From Clostridia bacterium (lineage in GTDB: Bacteria > Bacillota > Clostridia > Oscillospirales > CAG-382), in NCBI GenBank assembly GCA_900757905.1, contig CAAEPN010000155.1, forward strand, positions 1-9,590: DNA of 9,590 bases, given 5' to 3'. The position numbers and the translations under genes were made by a program. The number at the start of each line of letters is the position of its first letter. Position 1 is the first letter of the stretch. The notes beneath the pieces are model-generated. The model ran no database searches. It was not told the origin of the DNA and saw only the letters and a program-made list of their open reading frames with translations. Positions 1-7,055 of the stretch are shown here, piece after piece.

Positions 1-309
1 GATGAAATGTGCGTTTACGATGAGATCGTTGACGATACCAAGGAGCGCATAATTTTCGACCCGGCCGAAACCTGGAAAGTCAAGAAATTAGAGAACTACA
101 CGGCACGCGAGCTGCTTGTGCCGGTATTTCAAAACGGAAAGCAGGTCTATACCTGCCCGTCAGCCAAGGAGCTGCAAGCCTACTGCAAGGCGCAGATCGA
201 TACGCTTTGGGACGAAGTGACGCGCTTTGAGAATCCGCACAATTACTATGTCGACCTTTCGGAGAAGCTGTGGAACATCAAGATGAATCTCATCAAAAAG
301 CCGCAGTAA
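1..309 (+). CDS. pncB: Nicotinate phosphoribosyltransferase, C-terminal fragment (5' end outside window)
   Basis: This is the last 102 codons of an enzyme that joins nicotinate to PRPP, with ATP hydrolysis, to make nicotinate mononucleotide in the cytosolic NAD salvage (Preiss-Handler) pathway. The frame is open from base 1 and ends at TAA 307-309. The fragment matches my memory of the C-terminal domain of large Bacillota NAPRTases: an FDP..TWK stretch, ARELLVPVFQNGK, then a helix with YCKAQIDTLWDEV, and the ending RFENPHNYYVDLSEKLW. The catalytic PRPP-binding core lies upstream and cannot be judged. Only 14 bases separate it from the FAD oxidoreductase start, with no terminator between, so the two are probably co-transcribed. 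The identification rests on motif recognition, not a search. Confidence 0.88.
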   Translation, partial: DEMCVYDEIVDDTKERIIFDPAETWKVKKLENYTARELLVPVFQNGKQVYTCPSAKELQAYCKAQIDTLWDEVTRFENPHNYYVDLSEKLWNIKMNLIKKPQ

Positions 310-323
310 CAGGAGAATTTGCT

Positions 324-2105
324 ATGAAAATCAATGTTTCACGTGAAACAATTTACTACGAAACCGAATTTTGCGTCATCGGCGGTGGTCTTGCCGGGCT
401 TTCAGCGGCTATCGCCGCGGCACGCAAAGGAACGAAAACCATTTTGATACAGGACCGCCCGGTGCTCGGCGGTAACGCGTCCAGCGAGATCCGCATGTGG
501 GTACGCGGCGCACACGGTAAAAATCATATGGAATCCGGCATTGTCAGCGAGCTGGATTTGGAAAACAATCACGTAAATCCGTATTTGAACTTCTCGATTT
601 GGGACAGCGTTCTATATGGTGCTGCCCTGCGCGAACCGAATCTGACTCTGCTCCTCAACACCACCTGTCTGGACGCCGAGGTCGAAAACGACGTGATTCA
701 GACGGTGACCTGCTGGCAGCTCACGACGTACACGTTTCATACCATTCGCGCCGACGTATTTGCCGACTGTTCCGGCGACAGCGTTCTTGCACCACTTGTT
801 GGCGCGAAATGGACCAAAGGCCGTGAAGCACGCGCCGAGTATGACGAAAGTATTGCGCCGGTCGAAACCGATCTGCGCACCATGGGCATGTCCTGCCTGA
901 TTCAGGCACGCGAGCATTCCGAGAAGGTTAAATTTGTTAAGCCTGACTGGGCCTATACATATGAAACCGACGAAGCACTTCCCCATCGCGGTCATTCCAT
1001 GAAAGACAAATACAACAATTTTTGGTGGTTAGAGCTTGGCGGCGAGAACGACAGCATAAAAGATACTGAAAAACTGCGCGAGGAGCTGTTAAAGGTCGCG
1101 CTTGGCGTTTGGGATCACATCAAGAACCGCGGCAACCACGACGCGGACAACTGGGAGCTTGAATGGATCGGCTTTTTGCCGGGTAAACGCGAAAGCCGCC
1201 GCTATATCGGTGCTCATGTTTTAAATCAGAACGACGTCGAAGCCGGCGGCAAATTCGAAGATATTGCTGCCTACGGCGGTTGGACAATGGACGACCACAA
1301 TCCGAGCGGCTTCCGTCATACCGGCGAACCGACAATCTATCACCCGGCGCCCAGTCCATTTGGCATTCCCTATCGCAGCATGTATTCGGTCAACATCCGG
1401 AATTTGTTATTTGCCGGACGCAACATCAGCGCAACGCACGCCGCGCTCTCTGCGACGCGCGTTATGGCAACCTGCGCGGTTATCGGGCAAGCGGTAGGCA
1501 ACGCGGCGGCTTTGTGCGCCAAATACAACTGCAAGCCGAGCGATGTTTATGCCGCGCATTTAGCCGAATTGCAGTCTGAAATTCAATACGACGGCTGTTG
1601 GCTGCCCGGACATGTGCGTAAGGTTGACGATTACACACTGCAAGCAAAAACCAATCTCACCGACGAGCAGCGAACCGTTTTGTTTAACGGCAAAGAACGT
1701 CCCGACGAGAACGATTCGGTCGAATATGTTTCACGTGAAACAAACGAAGAAATTTCGCTCGAATTTGCAAAGCCGGTTTCCGGTATCGTGCGTCTGATCC
1801 TCGACCCGGATTATTCGCGCGAATCGGTCAGCGAAAACGGCGAGCTGCGGCGATACTCCATGCGCAGCAATATGCCGCTAAGCTTTAAGCCGTTAAAAAT
1901 GCCGGCACATTTGGCAAAAAAACTGAAAGTGACTGTCGTTACAACAGACGGCTCGGAAAAGGTGCTTTACGAAGCAGAAGAAAACGACAAGCATTTGCTG
2001 TTTTTGCCGACCTGCGGTGAGATAAAAGCCGTCAAAGCCGTTTTTTACGGTGCTTGGCAAAGCGAAGTCAGCAACGTCTATTCGTTCGAATTGGTTGAAA
2101 AATAA
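324..2105 (+). CDS. FAD-dependent oxidoreductase (FAD_oxidored family), substrate unknown
   Basis: A 593-residue flavoprotein. The N-terminal Rossmann fold shows the dinucleotide motif GGGLAG at residues 20-25 (GxGxxG), followed by LGGNASSEIRMW at about 49-59, typical of the FAD_oxidored group (PF12831). ADCSGD lies near residues 147-152. The second FAD-contact segment, FAGRNISATHAALSATRVM with GQAVGNAAAL, lies near 363-397. Residues from about 440 onward form a separate, probably beta-rich domain. No signal peptide or membrane helix is seen, so it should be cytosolic. ATG 324 was chosen because AGGAGA (311-316) sits 7 bases before it; the in-frame GTG at 270 lies inside pncB without such a site. 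The substrate cannot be read from sequence; relatives are often annotated only as FAD-dependent oxidoreductase. The gene contains two exact parS sites, both read as V-S-R-E-T (residues 5-9 and 469-473). It ends at a strong terminator. Confidence 0.88.
   Translation: MKINVSRETIYYETEFCVIGGGLAGLSAAIAAARKGTKTILIQDRPVLGGNASSEIRMWVRGAHGKNHMESGIVSELDLENNHVNPYLNFSIWDSVLYGAALREPNLTLLLNTTCLDAEVENDVIQTVTCWQLTTYTFHTIRADVFADCSGDSVLAPLVGAKWTKGREARAEYDESIAPVETDLRTMGMSCLIQAREHSEKVKFVKPDWAYTYETDEALPHRGHSMKDKYNNFWWLELGGENDSIKDTEKLREELLKVALGVWDHIKNRGNHDADNWELEWIGFLPGKRESRRYIGAHVLNQNDVEAGGKFEDIAAYGGWTMDDHNPSGFRHTGEPTIYHPAPSPFGIPYRSMYSVNIRNLLFAGRNISATHAALSATRVMATCAVIGQAVGNAAALCAKYNCKPSDVYAAHLAELQSEIQYDGCWLPGHVRKVDDYTLQAKTNLTDEQRTVLFNGKERPDENDSVEYVSRETNEEISLEFAKPVSGIVRLILDPDYSRESVSENGELRRYSMRSNMPLSFKPLKMPAHLAKKLKVTVVTTDGSEKVLYEAEENDKHLLFLPTCGEIKAVKAVFYGAWQSEVSNVYSFELVEK
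335..350. other. parS: parS site 1 (ParB/Spo0J binding site), intragenic
   Basis: TGTTTCACGTGAAACA is a perfect 16-base palindrome and an exact match to the bacterial chromosomal parS consensus bound by ParB (Spo0J). ParB loads here as a CTP-dependent clamp, spreads over flanking DNA and recruits the SMC condensin. The site lies 11 bases into the FAD oxidoreductase gene and covers the last base of codon 4 through codon 9 (V-S-R-E-T at 5-9). No parA or parB gene is in the window, so it would act with proteins encoded elsewhere. Binding itself is inferred from the match. Confidence 0.93.
1727..1742. other. parS: parS site 2 (ParB/Spo0J binding site), intragenic
   Basis: This is a second exact copy of TGTTTCACGTGAAACA, 1392 bases downstream of the first and inside the same gene. 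It is read in the same frame as V-S-R-E-T at residues 469-473, in the C-terminal domain of the oxidoreductase. The bases around the two copies do not extend the identity far, so this is not a long duplicated segment. Two exact sites this close support a real ParB loading locus rather than chance. Confidence 0.93.
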
Positions 2106-2112
2106 TCTGCAT

Positions 2113-2148
2113 ATAACAGGTGCGAGAACTTCGCACCTGTTATTTTTT
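2113..2148 (+). terminator. Rho-independent terminator after the FAD oxidoreductase gene
   Basis: A perfect 13-base-pair stem (ATAACAGGTGCGA at 2113-2125 with its complement at 2131-2143) has a 5-base loop GAACT and runs into a TTTTTT tract ending at 2148. It starts 8 bases after the oxidoreductase stop and separates the pncB-oxidoreductase unit from the S53 peptidase gene. Confidence 0.93.
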
Positions 2149-2198
2149 GTCCAGTTTGCGGCATAAGCTGTACTAAAACCAAATTTGGAGGAATTTTT

Positions 2199-3263
2199 AT
2201 GTGCAGCACTTATCCGCGTTTTCCGTTATCCGTACCTAACGCACATCCATTTGCAAATTTTGCAAGGCCGTCCGACGAAGCACCGCGTTCGCCATGGGAT
2301 CTATACCGAAGCTACGGGCTAAAGCCGGATATGGCCGCCGGCAGCGGCGTGACAGTGGCCATAGTCGTGGCTTTCGGCAGTCCGACGCTTCAGCGCGATT
2401 TTGATGAATTCAACCGTTATTTCGGTCTGCCGGCGGCGGAGGTCGAGATACGATATTCCGGCACAGAGCCAAGCAGCGTTTTTCCGGAAAACTGGCAAAT
2501 CGAAACGACAGCTGATGTATGTTGGCTGCATGCAGCGGCGCCGGGCGCAAAGCTATTAAGCGTATTCGCGTCTGGCGCCGACATTTCGGCGCTCATGGAA
2601 GCGGCGCTGTTAGCGGCAGAACGCGCCGACATCGTATCCATGAGCTTTGGCAGTGCGGAATTTCGCGGACAGACCGACTACGACAGGCGGCTCGCCGAGA
2701 CTGGAAAGCTATTCGTCGCTTCCTCCGGTGATACAGGCGGCGCGGTCTTATATCCGTCCGCATCGGATGCCGTTATCAGTGTGGGCGGCGCGATTTTTCA
2801 TCGAAACGCGGCGAACGGACGAATTTTTGCTTATTCGGCATGGGAAAACGGCGGTGGCGGGCCGAGTTTATATACCGGTATACCAAATTGGCAAAATAGA
2901 TTCAAACCGATAGCCGCCTTGACAAACGACATGCGCGGAACGCCGGATATCGCAATGGACGCCTGTCAAAGTCCGGGATATGCGGTATTTGACGGCAAAA
3001 GTGAGCGTTTTCGCGGTATTTGCGGTACGAGCATCGGCGCGCCGGTGTTCAGCGGAATGTGTGCGCGGTATTTCAACGAAAATGGCGAAAAGGCAAGCAG
3101 TCGGGCCGTGTGCGAACGGTTATACGCGCTTGCCGGCGGTGTACTATATAATAAAAAGGAAGCAAAGGACAGTTTTTATGATGTGATCATCGGGTCAAAT
3201 GGGCGATTTGACGCCTTGATCGGCTACGATCTGTGCACCGGGCTTGGCGTGCCCACGCGGTAA
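2199..3263 (+). CDS. Sedolisin-type serine-carboxyl peptidase (S53 family), lacking prodomain and signal peptide
   Basis: A 354-residue protein with the layout of the S53 catalytic domain (kumamolisin/sedolisin fold). The Glu/Asp pair is seen as E102-TTA-D106 in a helix preceding AAAPGAK. The oxyanion Asp is D178 in SSGDTG, and the nucleophile is S278 in GTSIGAP. The C-terminal calcium-site signature is DVIIGSNG (328-335) followed by D338 and GYDLCTGLG (342-350). The N-terminal part (SPWDLYRSYGL, then GSGVTVAIVVAFGSP) matches the start of mature S53 domains. The full catalytic set is present, so it looks active, probably with an acidic pH optimum as in the family. Family members usually carry a roughly 150-200-residue activation prodomain and a secretion signal; neither is present, so location and activation are unclear. 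ATG 2199 follows GGAGGA (2187-2192) with 6 bases between. No clear promoter or downstream hairpin terminator was found. Confidence 0.85.
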   Translation: MCSTYPRFPLSVPNAHPFANFARPSDEAPRSPWDLYRSYGLKPDMAAGSGVTVAIVVAFGSPTLQRDFDEFNRYFGLPAAEVEIRYSGTEPSSVFPENWQIETTADVCWLHAAAPGAKLLSVFASGADISALMEAALLAAERADIVSMSFGSAEFRGQTDYDRRLAETGKLFVASSGDTGGAVLYPSASDAVISVGGAIFHRNAANGRIFAYSAWENGGGGPSLYTGIPNWQNRFKPIAALTNDMRGTPDIAMDACQSPGYAVFDGKSERFRGICGTSIGAPVFSGMCARYFNENGEKASSRAVCERLYALAGGVLYNKKEAKDSFYDVIIGSNGRFDALIGYDLCTGLGVPTR

Positions 3264-3370
3264 GTGCGCCGTCGTGCAGCCTTTCGGAACACATCACATG
3301 GCGCAAAAGTCCCAAATTACCAAGAAATTCCTCCTTGCCGTCACTTGCCTGTCAGCTAATGTTACTTTTG

Positions 3371-3379
3371 TGTTACAAT
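3371..3379 (+). promoter_or_regulatory. Possible upstream extended -10 promoter for the SLH gene
   Basis: TGTTACAAT fits the extended -10 pattern TGnTAtAAT with one mismatch. No good -35 is seen 17 bases upstream, although extended -10 promoters can work without one. It would give a second, longer leader for the SLH gene. The rest of the 3264-3390 stretch shows only a short direct repeat, GTTAC at 3361 and 3372. Weak call. Confidence 0.25.
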
Positions 3380-3391
3380 TCAAAAAAACTA

Positions 3392-3420
3392 TTGCAAAAT
3401 ATGCAATGTTGATATAAAAT
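3392..3420 (+). promoter_or_regulatory. Predicted sigma-A-type promoter of the SLH surface protein gene
   Basis: TTGCAA (3392-3397) as -35 is 17 bases from TAAAAT (3415-3420) as -10; an alternative -10 is TATAAA at 3413-3418 with a 15-base spacer. The predicted start of transcription falls near 3425-3428, giving a leader of about 57 bases before ATG 3484. The -35 is part of a small inverted repeat, TTGCA-aaata-TGCAA (3392-3406). The region is AT-rich compared with its flanks, as expected for a strong promoter. Confidence 0.6.
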
Positions 3421-3421
3421 A

Positions 3422-3439
3422 AGACTTGTATACAAGTCT
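3422..3439. promoter_or_regulatory. Perfect 18-base palindrome over the SLH transcription start; candidate GntR-type operator
   Basis: AGACTTGTATACAAGTCT is self-complementary over all 18 bases and sits immediately after the -10, across the predicted start site. Its core ACTTGTATACAAGT is the same as the core of the Bacillus subtilis gluconate-operon GntR operator as I remember it (ATACTTGTATACAAGTAT). This placement would let a bound repressor block transcription. If the true start lies further upstream, the RNA could instead fold a 7-base-pair hairpin with a UAUA loop near the mRNA 5' end. No regulator gene lies in the window. Confidence 0.6.
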
Positions 3440-3483
3440 ATTTTGTGTAGGCGTACAAATTACAATGCAGGAGGAATCCAATT

Positions 3484-6400
3484 ATGAGAAAATCCACGCG
3501 TATTCTCACCATCGGTTTGGCGATCGCCATGCTGTTTGCTATGCTCGCTTTCAGCGTTAGCGCCGCAGAAACCAAATTTACCGATGTAAACGCCAAGGAT
3601 GAAACTTTGACTAAAGCCGTCGCTTTGCTCGAAGGCATCGGCGTTACCAAAGGTACTTCCGACACCACCTTCGGTACAAACGAACCTGTCACCAGACAGC
3701 AAATGGCTGCTTTCATCTACCGTCTCATCAACCGCGGTAAGAGCCTTGAAGGCGGCGAAAACACCACGCCTTTCGAAGACCTCTATGACGATACTTTCTA
3801 CGGAATGGTATCTTGGGCAAATGGCATGGGCATTATTAAGGGTATCAGCGCTACCGAATTTGATCCCGACGGTTCGATCATTCTCCAGGACGCTTATACC
3901 ATGATCGTCCGCGCTCTCGGCTACGAAAAAGAAGCCGCTCTTGCTTATCCTTTCGATTATATCGATGTGGCTGAGCAATCCGGCGTCGAGCTCGATAAAG
4001 ACCTGCCCTCTTCCGTTTCCTACGAAAAGGAACTCACCCGCGGCAACGTTGCTGTCCTTCTCTATAACGCGTTCTATGCAGATACCGGCGTAGCAGAAGA
4101 AAAGCAGCGCGAAAGATGGGTCGGCTCTGAAGATAAAGGCAACAGAAAGGTCGTTCTCGAAACCTATACCGACTATCCGAAGCTCTGCGAAAAGGTTTAT
4201 GACGTCATCGAAGAAGAATTCATGATCGTTGAAACTCCGCACTACGCTTTCAATACCAATAAGGATTCCACCACCTATAAGCCGACAGAGGATTCCAATG
4301 GCGAAGGCACCGTCCTTCTCATTGCAACCGAAGACGACCAGACGGTCGGCAGCTTCTATACTACTGTAAGCGAACTCGGCTTTGCAAACGACGCAGACAG
4401 CTACATCATGAGCCATGTCAACGTCTTCTATACCTACGACGAAGATAAAGATAAGGTCGATTCCGTCCTTGTCGCTACTCCGCTTATCGAGACCGCTTCC
4501 GCTGATTCCGCTTCCTACGGCACTGTTTCCGCAGAAAGAGTCCGCGAAAACGCAATCAAGTACTTCTATAACACCGGCGATCTTACTTGGGCGCGCATGG
4601 ACGGTTCTATGACGGTTGCCGGCAAGACGCTCTACTTCTACGACGCTCCGTATTCTTTCCTTAAGCCTTCTTATGTCGGCTGCGATACGGAAGATGAGAA
4701 GTACGACGCCCGCAACGCACATAACACCCTCCTTATCGACCTCAAGTGCACCGATATCGACAAGGGTCTCTACACCTACTACATCCGCGACGAGCGCTTC
4801 GGTTCTCACGACGGTGTCGATGAAGACGAAAACGGCAATGCCGTTGCTACCGAACTGAACTCGAACCTCGCTAAAACGTTCCATCAGGTCCGTGAGAGCG
4901 GTATCTATCAGGTTCAGATCTTCGACCCGGACGGAGACGGCCGCTATGAATATATGTGGTATAAGCCGGCTACCTTCGGTAAGATCGATATGGACGACGA
5001 TTACGACTTCACCGATTTCAGCGAATACACCGAAAACAAACCGGTTATCGAAGCACCTAAGGATGCAGGCGACAACGGCTTAAGCAAGCTGCCGAAGATC
5101 TATGCGAACGGCGCTACAATCGACGGAGCTAAGGGCACAACCTTCCGCGACGGCGATTTCGTTTTCGCTTACTTAAACGGCGACGCAAACTACATCTACT
5201 ACTTCGGTTCCGCTTCGGCTAAGAAGGGTACCATCACGGCTGTCAACGAACCGACCGGTACGGTCACCATCGGTAATCAGTCCTTCTGTACCTGCTATCA
5301 GTTCCGTTTCGTTGAAAACTACTTCCAGCACGATAACGACAGAAACCCGCAGGCGAACTCCGGCAGTGCATATACCGGCGTGTTCTCCTACCTCGTTTCC
5401 AAGCTGTCCTTAAACGACGAAGTTATTCTTTACACCTACAATAAGAACTACAACAACGTATTCTATTATGAAGTTGTAAGCAGCGGCACCAGCTCTTACT
5501 CCGGCGAAAACCTCTTGATTCCGCTTGAGGTTGAAACCGAAAAGGGCTATGACGACAAATCGCACAAGACCATCCAGTACCTCAAGGTTTGGGTCGAAGG
5601 CAAGGAACGCTATGTCGCAGTCGATGTAGACGAATGCTATCCGAAGCCGACCAAGACCATCGACGGTACTTATAAGTTCGATGTTTCCGTTACCGAAAAC
5701 GATACGCGCACCTATGACGCTTATGTTGGCAAGGTCTGCACCTATACGGTTGACAGCAACGGTTACTACACCATCCACAGCCTCCTCCACGGTGAAGATT
5801 CCGACGGTGCTACCGATCATATCGACCTCACCTACGATTATGAGGACGACAGCTTCTTCAACGATAAGGAAACCAACCAGGCCGCTACCGACCTCGAAGG
5901 CGAACAGATCCACCTCAAGAAGAACACCAGCAAGCGTTACGCTCTCACCGATGAAAACGGCTATTCGATGATCGGTACTTACGGCACTTCTGCCCTCAAG
6001 TACTTCATGGATATCAAGGAATTCGCTATCACGAGCGATACGAGCATCCTTATCCGTGAGATCGATACCGACGAAGACGGCAAAATCGAAAACACCTTCA
6101 CCATCTACAAGGGTCTTGACTTCCCGGGTACGGTTGAATCCACCCTCACCAACGTTCAGTATATCTACGAAAATGACGGTGCTACCAAGTCCCGCGTCAA
6201 CCTCGTTCTTCTCTATGCAGAAGTTGAAGGCGAGATCGAATTCGAATCGAATACCTCCACCAAGAAGTCTGACATCCGCATCGTTAAGACTGCTTCTCCG
6301 GTCAAGGTAAGCGAAGACGAATTCCGTTATGCATACGAGCTTTACAATCCGAATACCGGCAAGATCGACGAAAAGGTTTACGGCACTACCTCTAAGGGCA

Positions 6401-6927
6401 CGGCTGCTTCTCTCGCATCCGTCGAACCGTTTGCCGCAGGTACGGTCATTAAGCTCACCACCTCCGGTGAAGTCAACGATAAGAAGGATCCGGAAGGCTA
6501 TATCGACGCTGAGACCAACACCAACCTCGTCTTTATCGACGACGTTGATTTAAGCGACGAGATCATCGAGCTCCACCTCGTCAACGAAGAAGATCAGGAT
6601 AACTTCCTCATCGACGGCGAATTCTACAACCTGTATGAACTTGACAGCAACGTATCGATCTCGGTACTCAAGCTCGAAAAGCAGGATGATATGAGCTCCG
6701 GCGAAATTTCGGCATTGACTCTCGAACAGCTCTCCGCAGCCAAGAACGATATCAAGGCCTACAACAAGGGCGTTGCCGATAAGAACGGTAAACTCTCTAC
6801 CAAGTACGGCGAATTCGTTAAGGCTTATATCACCTATTCGAAGAAGTCGAGCGCAGATTATCCGACTATCGACAGCATTATCGTTGTTGTTAACCCGGAT
6901 GAACCCGAAGAATTTCTTAAGAAATAA
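3484..6927 (+). CDS. Large SLH-domain surface protein, probable major S-layer protein
   Basis: A 1147-residue secreted protein. A signal peptide is clear: basic MRKSTR, hydrophobic residues 7-23, and probable cleavage after VSA or VSAA (27/28). Three SLH domains follow at about 31-82 (with VTRQQ), 97-147 (motif degenerated to ILQD) and 156-199 (with LTRGN). SLH domains anchor proteins non-covalently to pyruvylated secondary cell wall polysaccharide. Residues 200-1147 form an acidic, beta-rich region with no domain I recognise. It carries three similar acidic loops, DEDKDKVD (319-326), DPDGDGRYE (481-489) and DTDEDGKIE (861-869), each followed by a beta-strand-like segment and resembling Asp-rich calcium loops. 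Seven cysteines are present. No LPXTG or C-terminal membrane anchor is seen. ATG 3484 has a perfect AGGAGG (3469-3474) 9 bases upstream. Codon use (CTC, TTC, GAC, ACC, AAG favoured) is more biased than in neighbouring genes, suggesting high expression. A strong promoter and its own terminator make it monocistronic. Confidence 0.9.
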   Translation: MRKSTRILTIGLAIAMLFAMLAFSVSAAETKFTDVNAKDETLTKAVALLEGIGVTKGTSDTTFGTNEPVTRQQMAAFIYRLINRGKSLEGGENTTPFEDLYDDTFYGMVSWANGMGIIKGISATEFDPDGSIILQDAYTMIVRALGYEKEAALAYPFDYIDVAEQSGVELDKDLPSSVSYEKELTRGNVAVLLYNAFYADTGVAEEKQRERWVGSEDKGNRKVVLETYTDYPKLCEKVYDVIEEEFMIVETPHYAFNTNKDSTTYKPTEDSNGEGTVLLIATEDDQTVGSFYTTVSELGFANDADSYIMSHVNVFYTYDEDKDKVDSVLVATPLIETASADSASYGTVSAERVRENAIKYFYNTGDLTWARMDGSMTVAGKTLYFYDAPYSFLKPSYVGCDTEDEKYDARNAHNTLLIDLKCTDIDKGLYTYYIRDERFGSHDGVDEDENGNAVATELNSNLAKTFHQVRESGIYQVQIFDPDGDGRYEYMWYKPATFGKIDMDDDYDFTDFSEYTENKPVIEAPKDAGDNGLSKLPKIYANGATIDGAKGTTFRDGDFVFAYLNGDANYIYYFGSASAKKGTITAVNEPTGTVTIGNQSFCTCYQFRFVENYFQHDNDRNPQANSGSAYTGVFSYLVSKLSLNDEVILYTYNKNYNNVFYYEVVSSGTSSYSGENLLIPLEVETEKGYDDKSHKTIQYLKVWVEGKERYVAVDVDECYPKPTKTIDGTYKFDVSVTENDTRTYDAYVGKVCTYTVDSNGYYTIHSLLHGEDSDGATDHIDLTYDYEDDSFFNDKETNQAATDLEGEQIHLKKNTSKRYALTDENGYSMIGTYGTSALKYFMDIKEFAITSDTSILIREIDTDEDGKIENTFTIYKGLDFPGTVESTLTNVQYIYENDGATKSRVNLVLLYAEVEGEIEFESNTSTKKSDIRIVKTASPVKVSEDEFRYAYELYNPNTGKIDEKVYGTTSKGTAASLASVEPFAAGTVIKLTTSGEVNDKKDPEGYIDAETNTNLVFIDDVDLSDEIIELHLVNEEDQDNFLIDGEFYNLYELDSNVSISVLKLEKQDDMSSGEISALTLEQLSAAKNDIKAYNKGVADKNGKLSTKYGEFVKAYITYSKKSSADYPTIDSIIVVVNPDEPEEFLKK

Positions 6928-6987
6928 TCGGTAAAAACTGAATCTCCTCTCTTTCGCATGCATGACATGCGGAGGACGGAATACAGA

Positions 6988-7027
6988 AAAACCGGGGTTA
7001 CTTCATGTAACTCCGGTTTTGTTTTTT
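6988..7027 (+). terminator. Rho-independent terminator after the SLH gene
   Basis: A 14-base-pair stem (AAAACCGGGGTTAC at 6988-7001 with GTAACTCCGGTTTT at 7007-7020, one G-U pair) closes a 5-base loop TTCAT and is followed by GTTTTTT. It lies 60 bases after the SLH stop codon and 29 bases before the acyltransferase ATG, so most S-layer transcripts should end here. Confidence 0.93.
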
Positions 7028-7055
7028 GCCGTATTTTCCATATAGGGAGGAAAAC

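Noticed and set aside
270..323. In-frame GTG upstream extension of the FAD oxidoreductase
   Set aside because: It overlaps the end of pncB, has no ribosome site, and the ATG at 324 has AGGAGA at a normal distance.
335..1742. The two parS copies as ends of a mobile element or a plasmid partition locus
   Set aside because: No transposase, integrase, parA/parB or replication gene is nearby, the sites sit inside one intact gene, and the sequence matches the chromosomal parS consensus rather than plasmid centromere iterons.
2149..2198. A promoter for the S53 peptidase gene in the short gap after the terminator
   Set aside because: TTTGCG and TAAAAC are present but with a spacing of about 12 to 13 bases, far from the 17 expected; nothing convincing can be called.
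3460..4884. A 474-codon open frame on the minus strand
   Set aside because: It lies wholly opposite the SLH gene, shows no recognisable domain, starts without a convincing ribosome site, and is explained by the strong codon bias of the plus-strand gene, which avoids stop codons on the opposite strand.
5410..5913. A 167-codon open frame on the minus strand within the SLH gene
   Set aside because: Same cause as the longer antisense frame: mirror of biased codons, with a low-complexity hydrophobic product and no family resemblance.
6955..6971. Small hairpin CGCATG-CATGA-CATGCG after the SLH stop codon
   Set aside because: Only six base pairs and no T tract; the strong terminator 17 bases further on explains transcript ending. 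It may be incidental.
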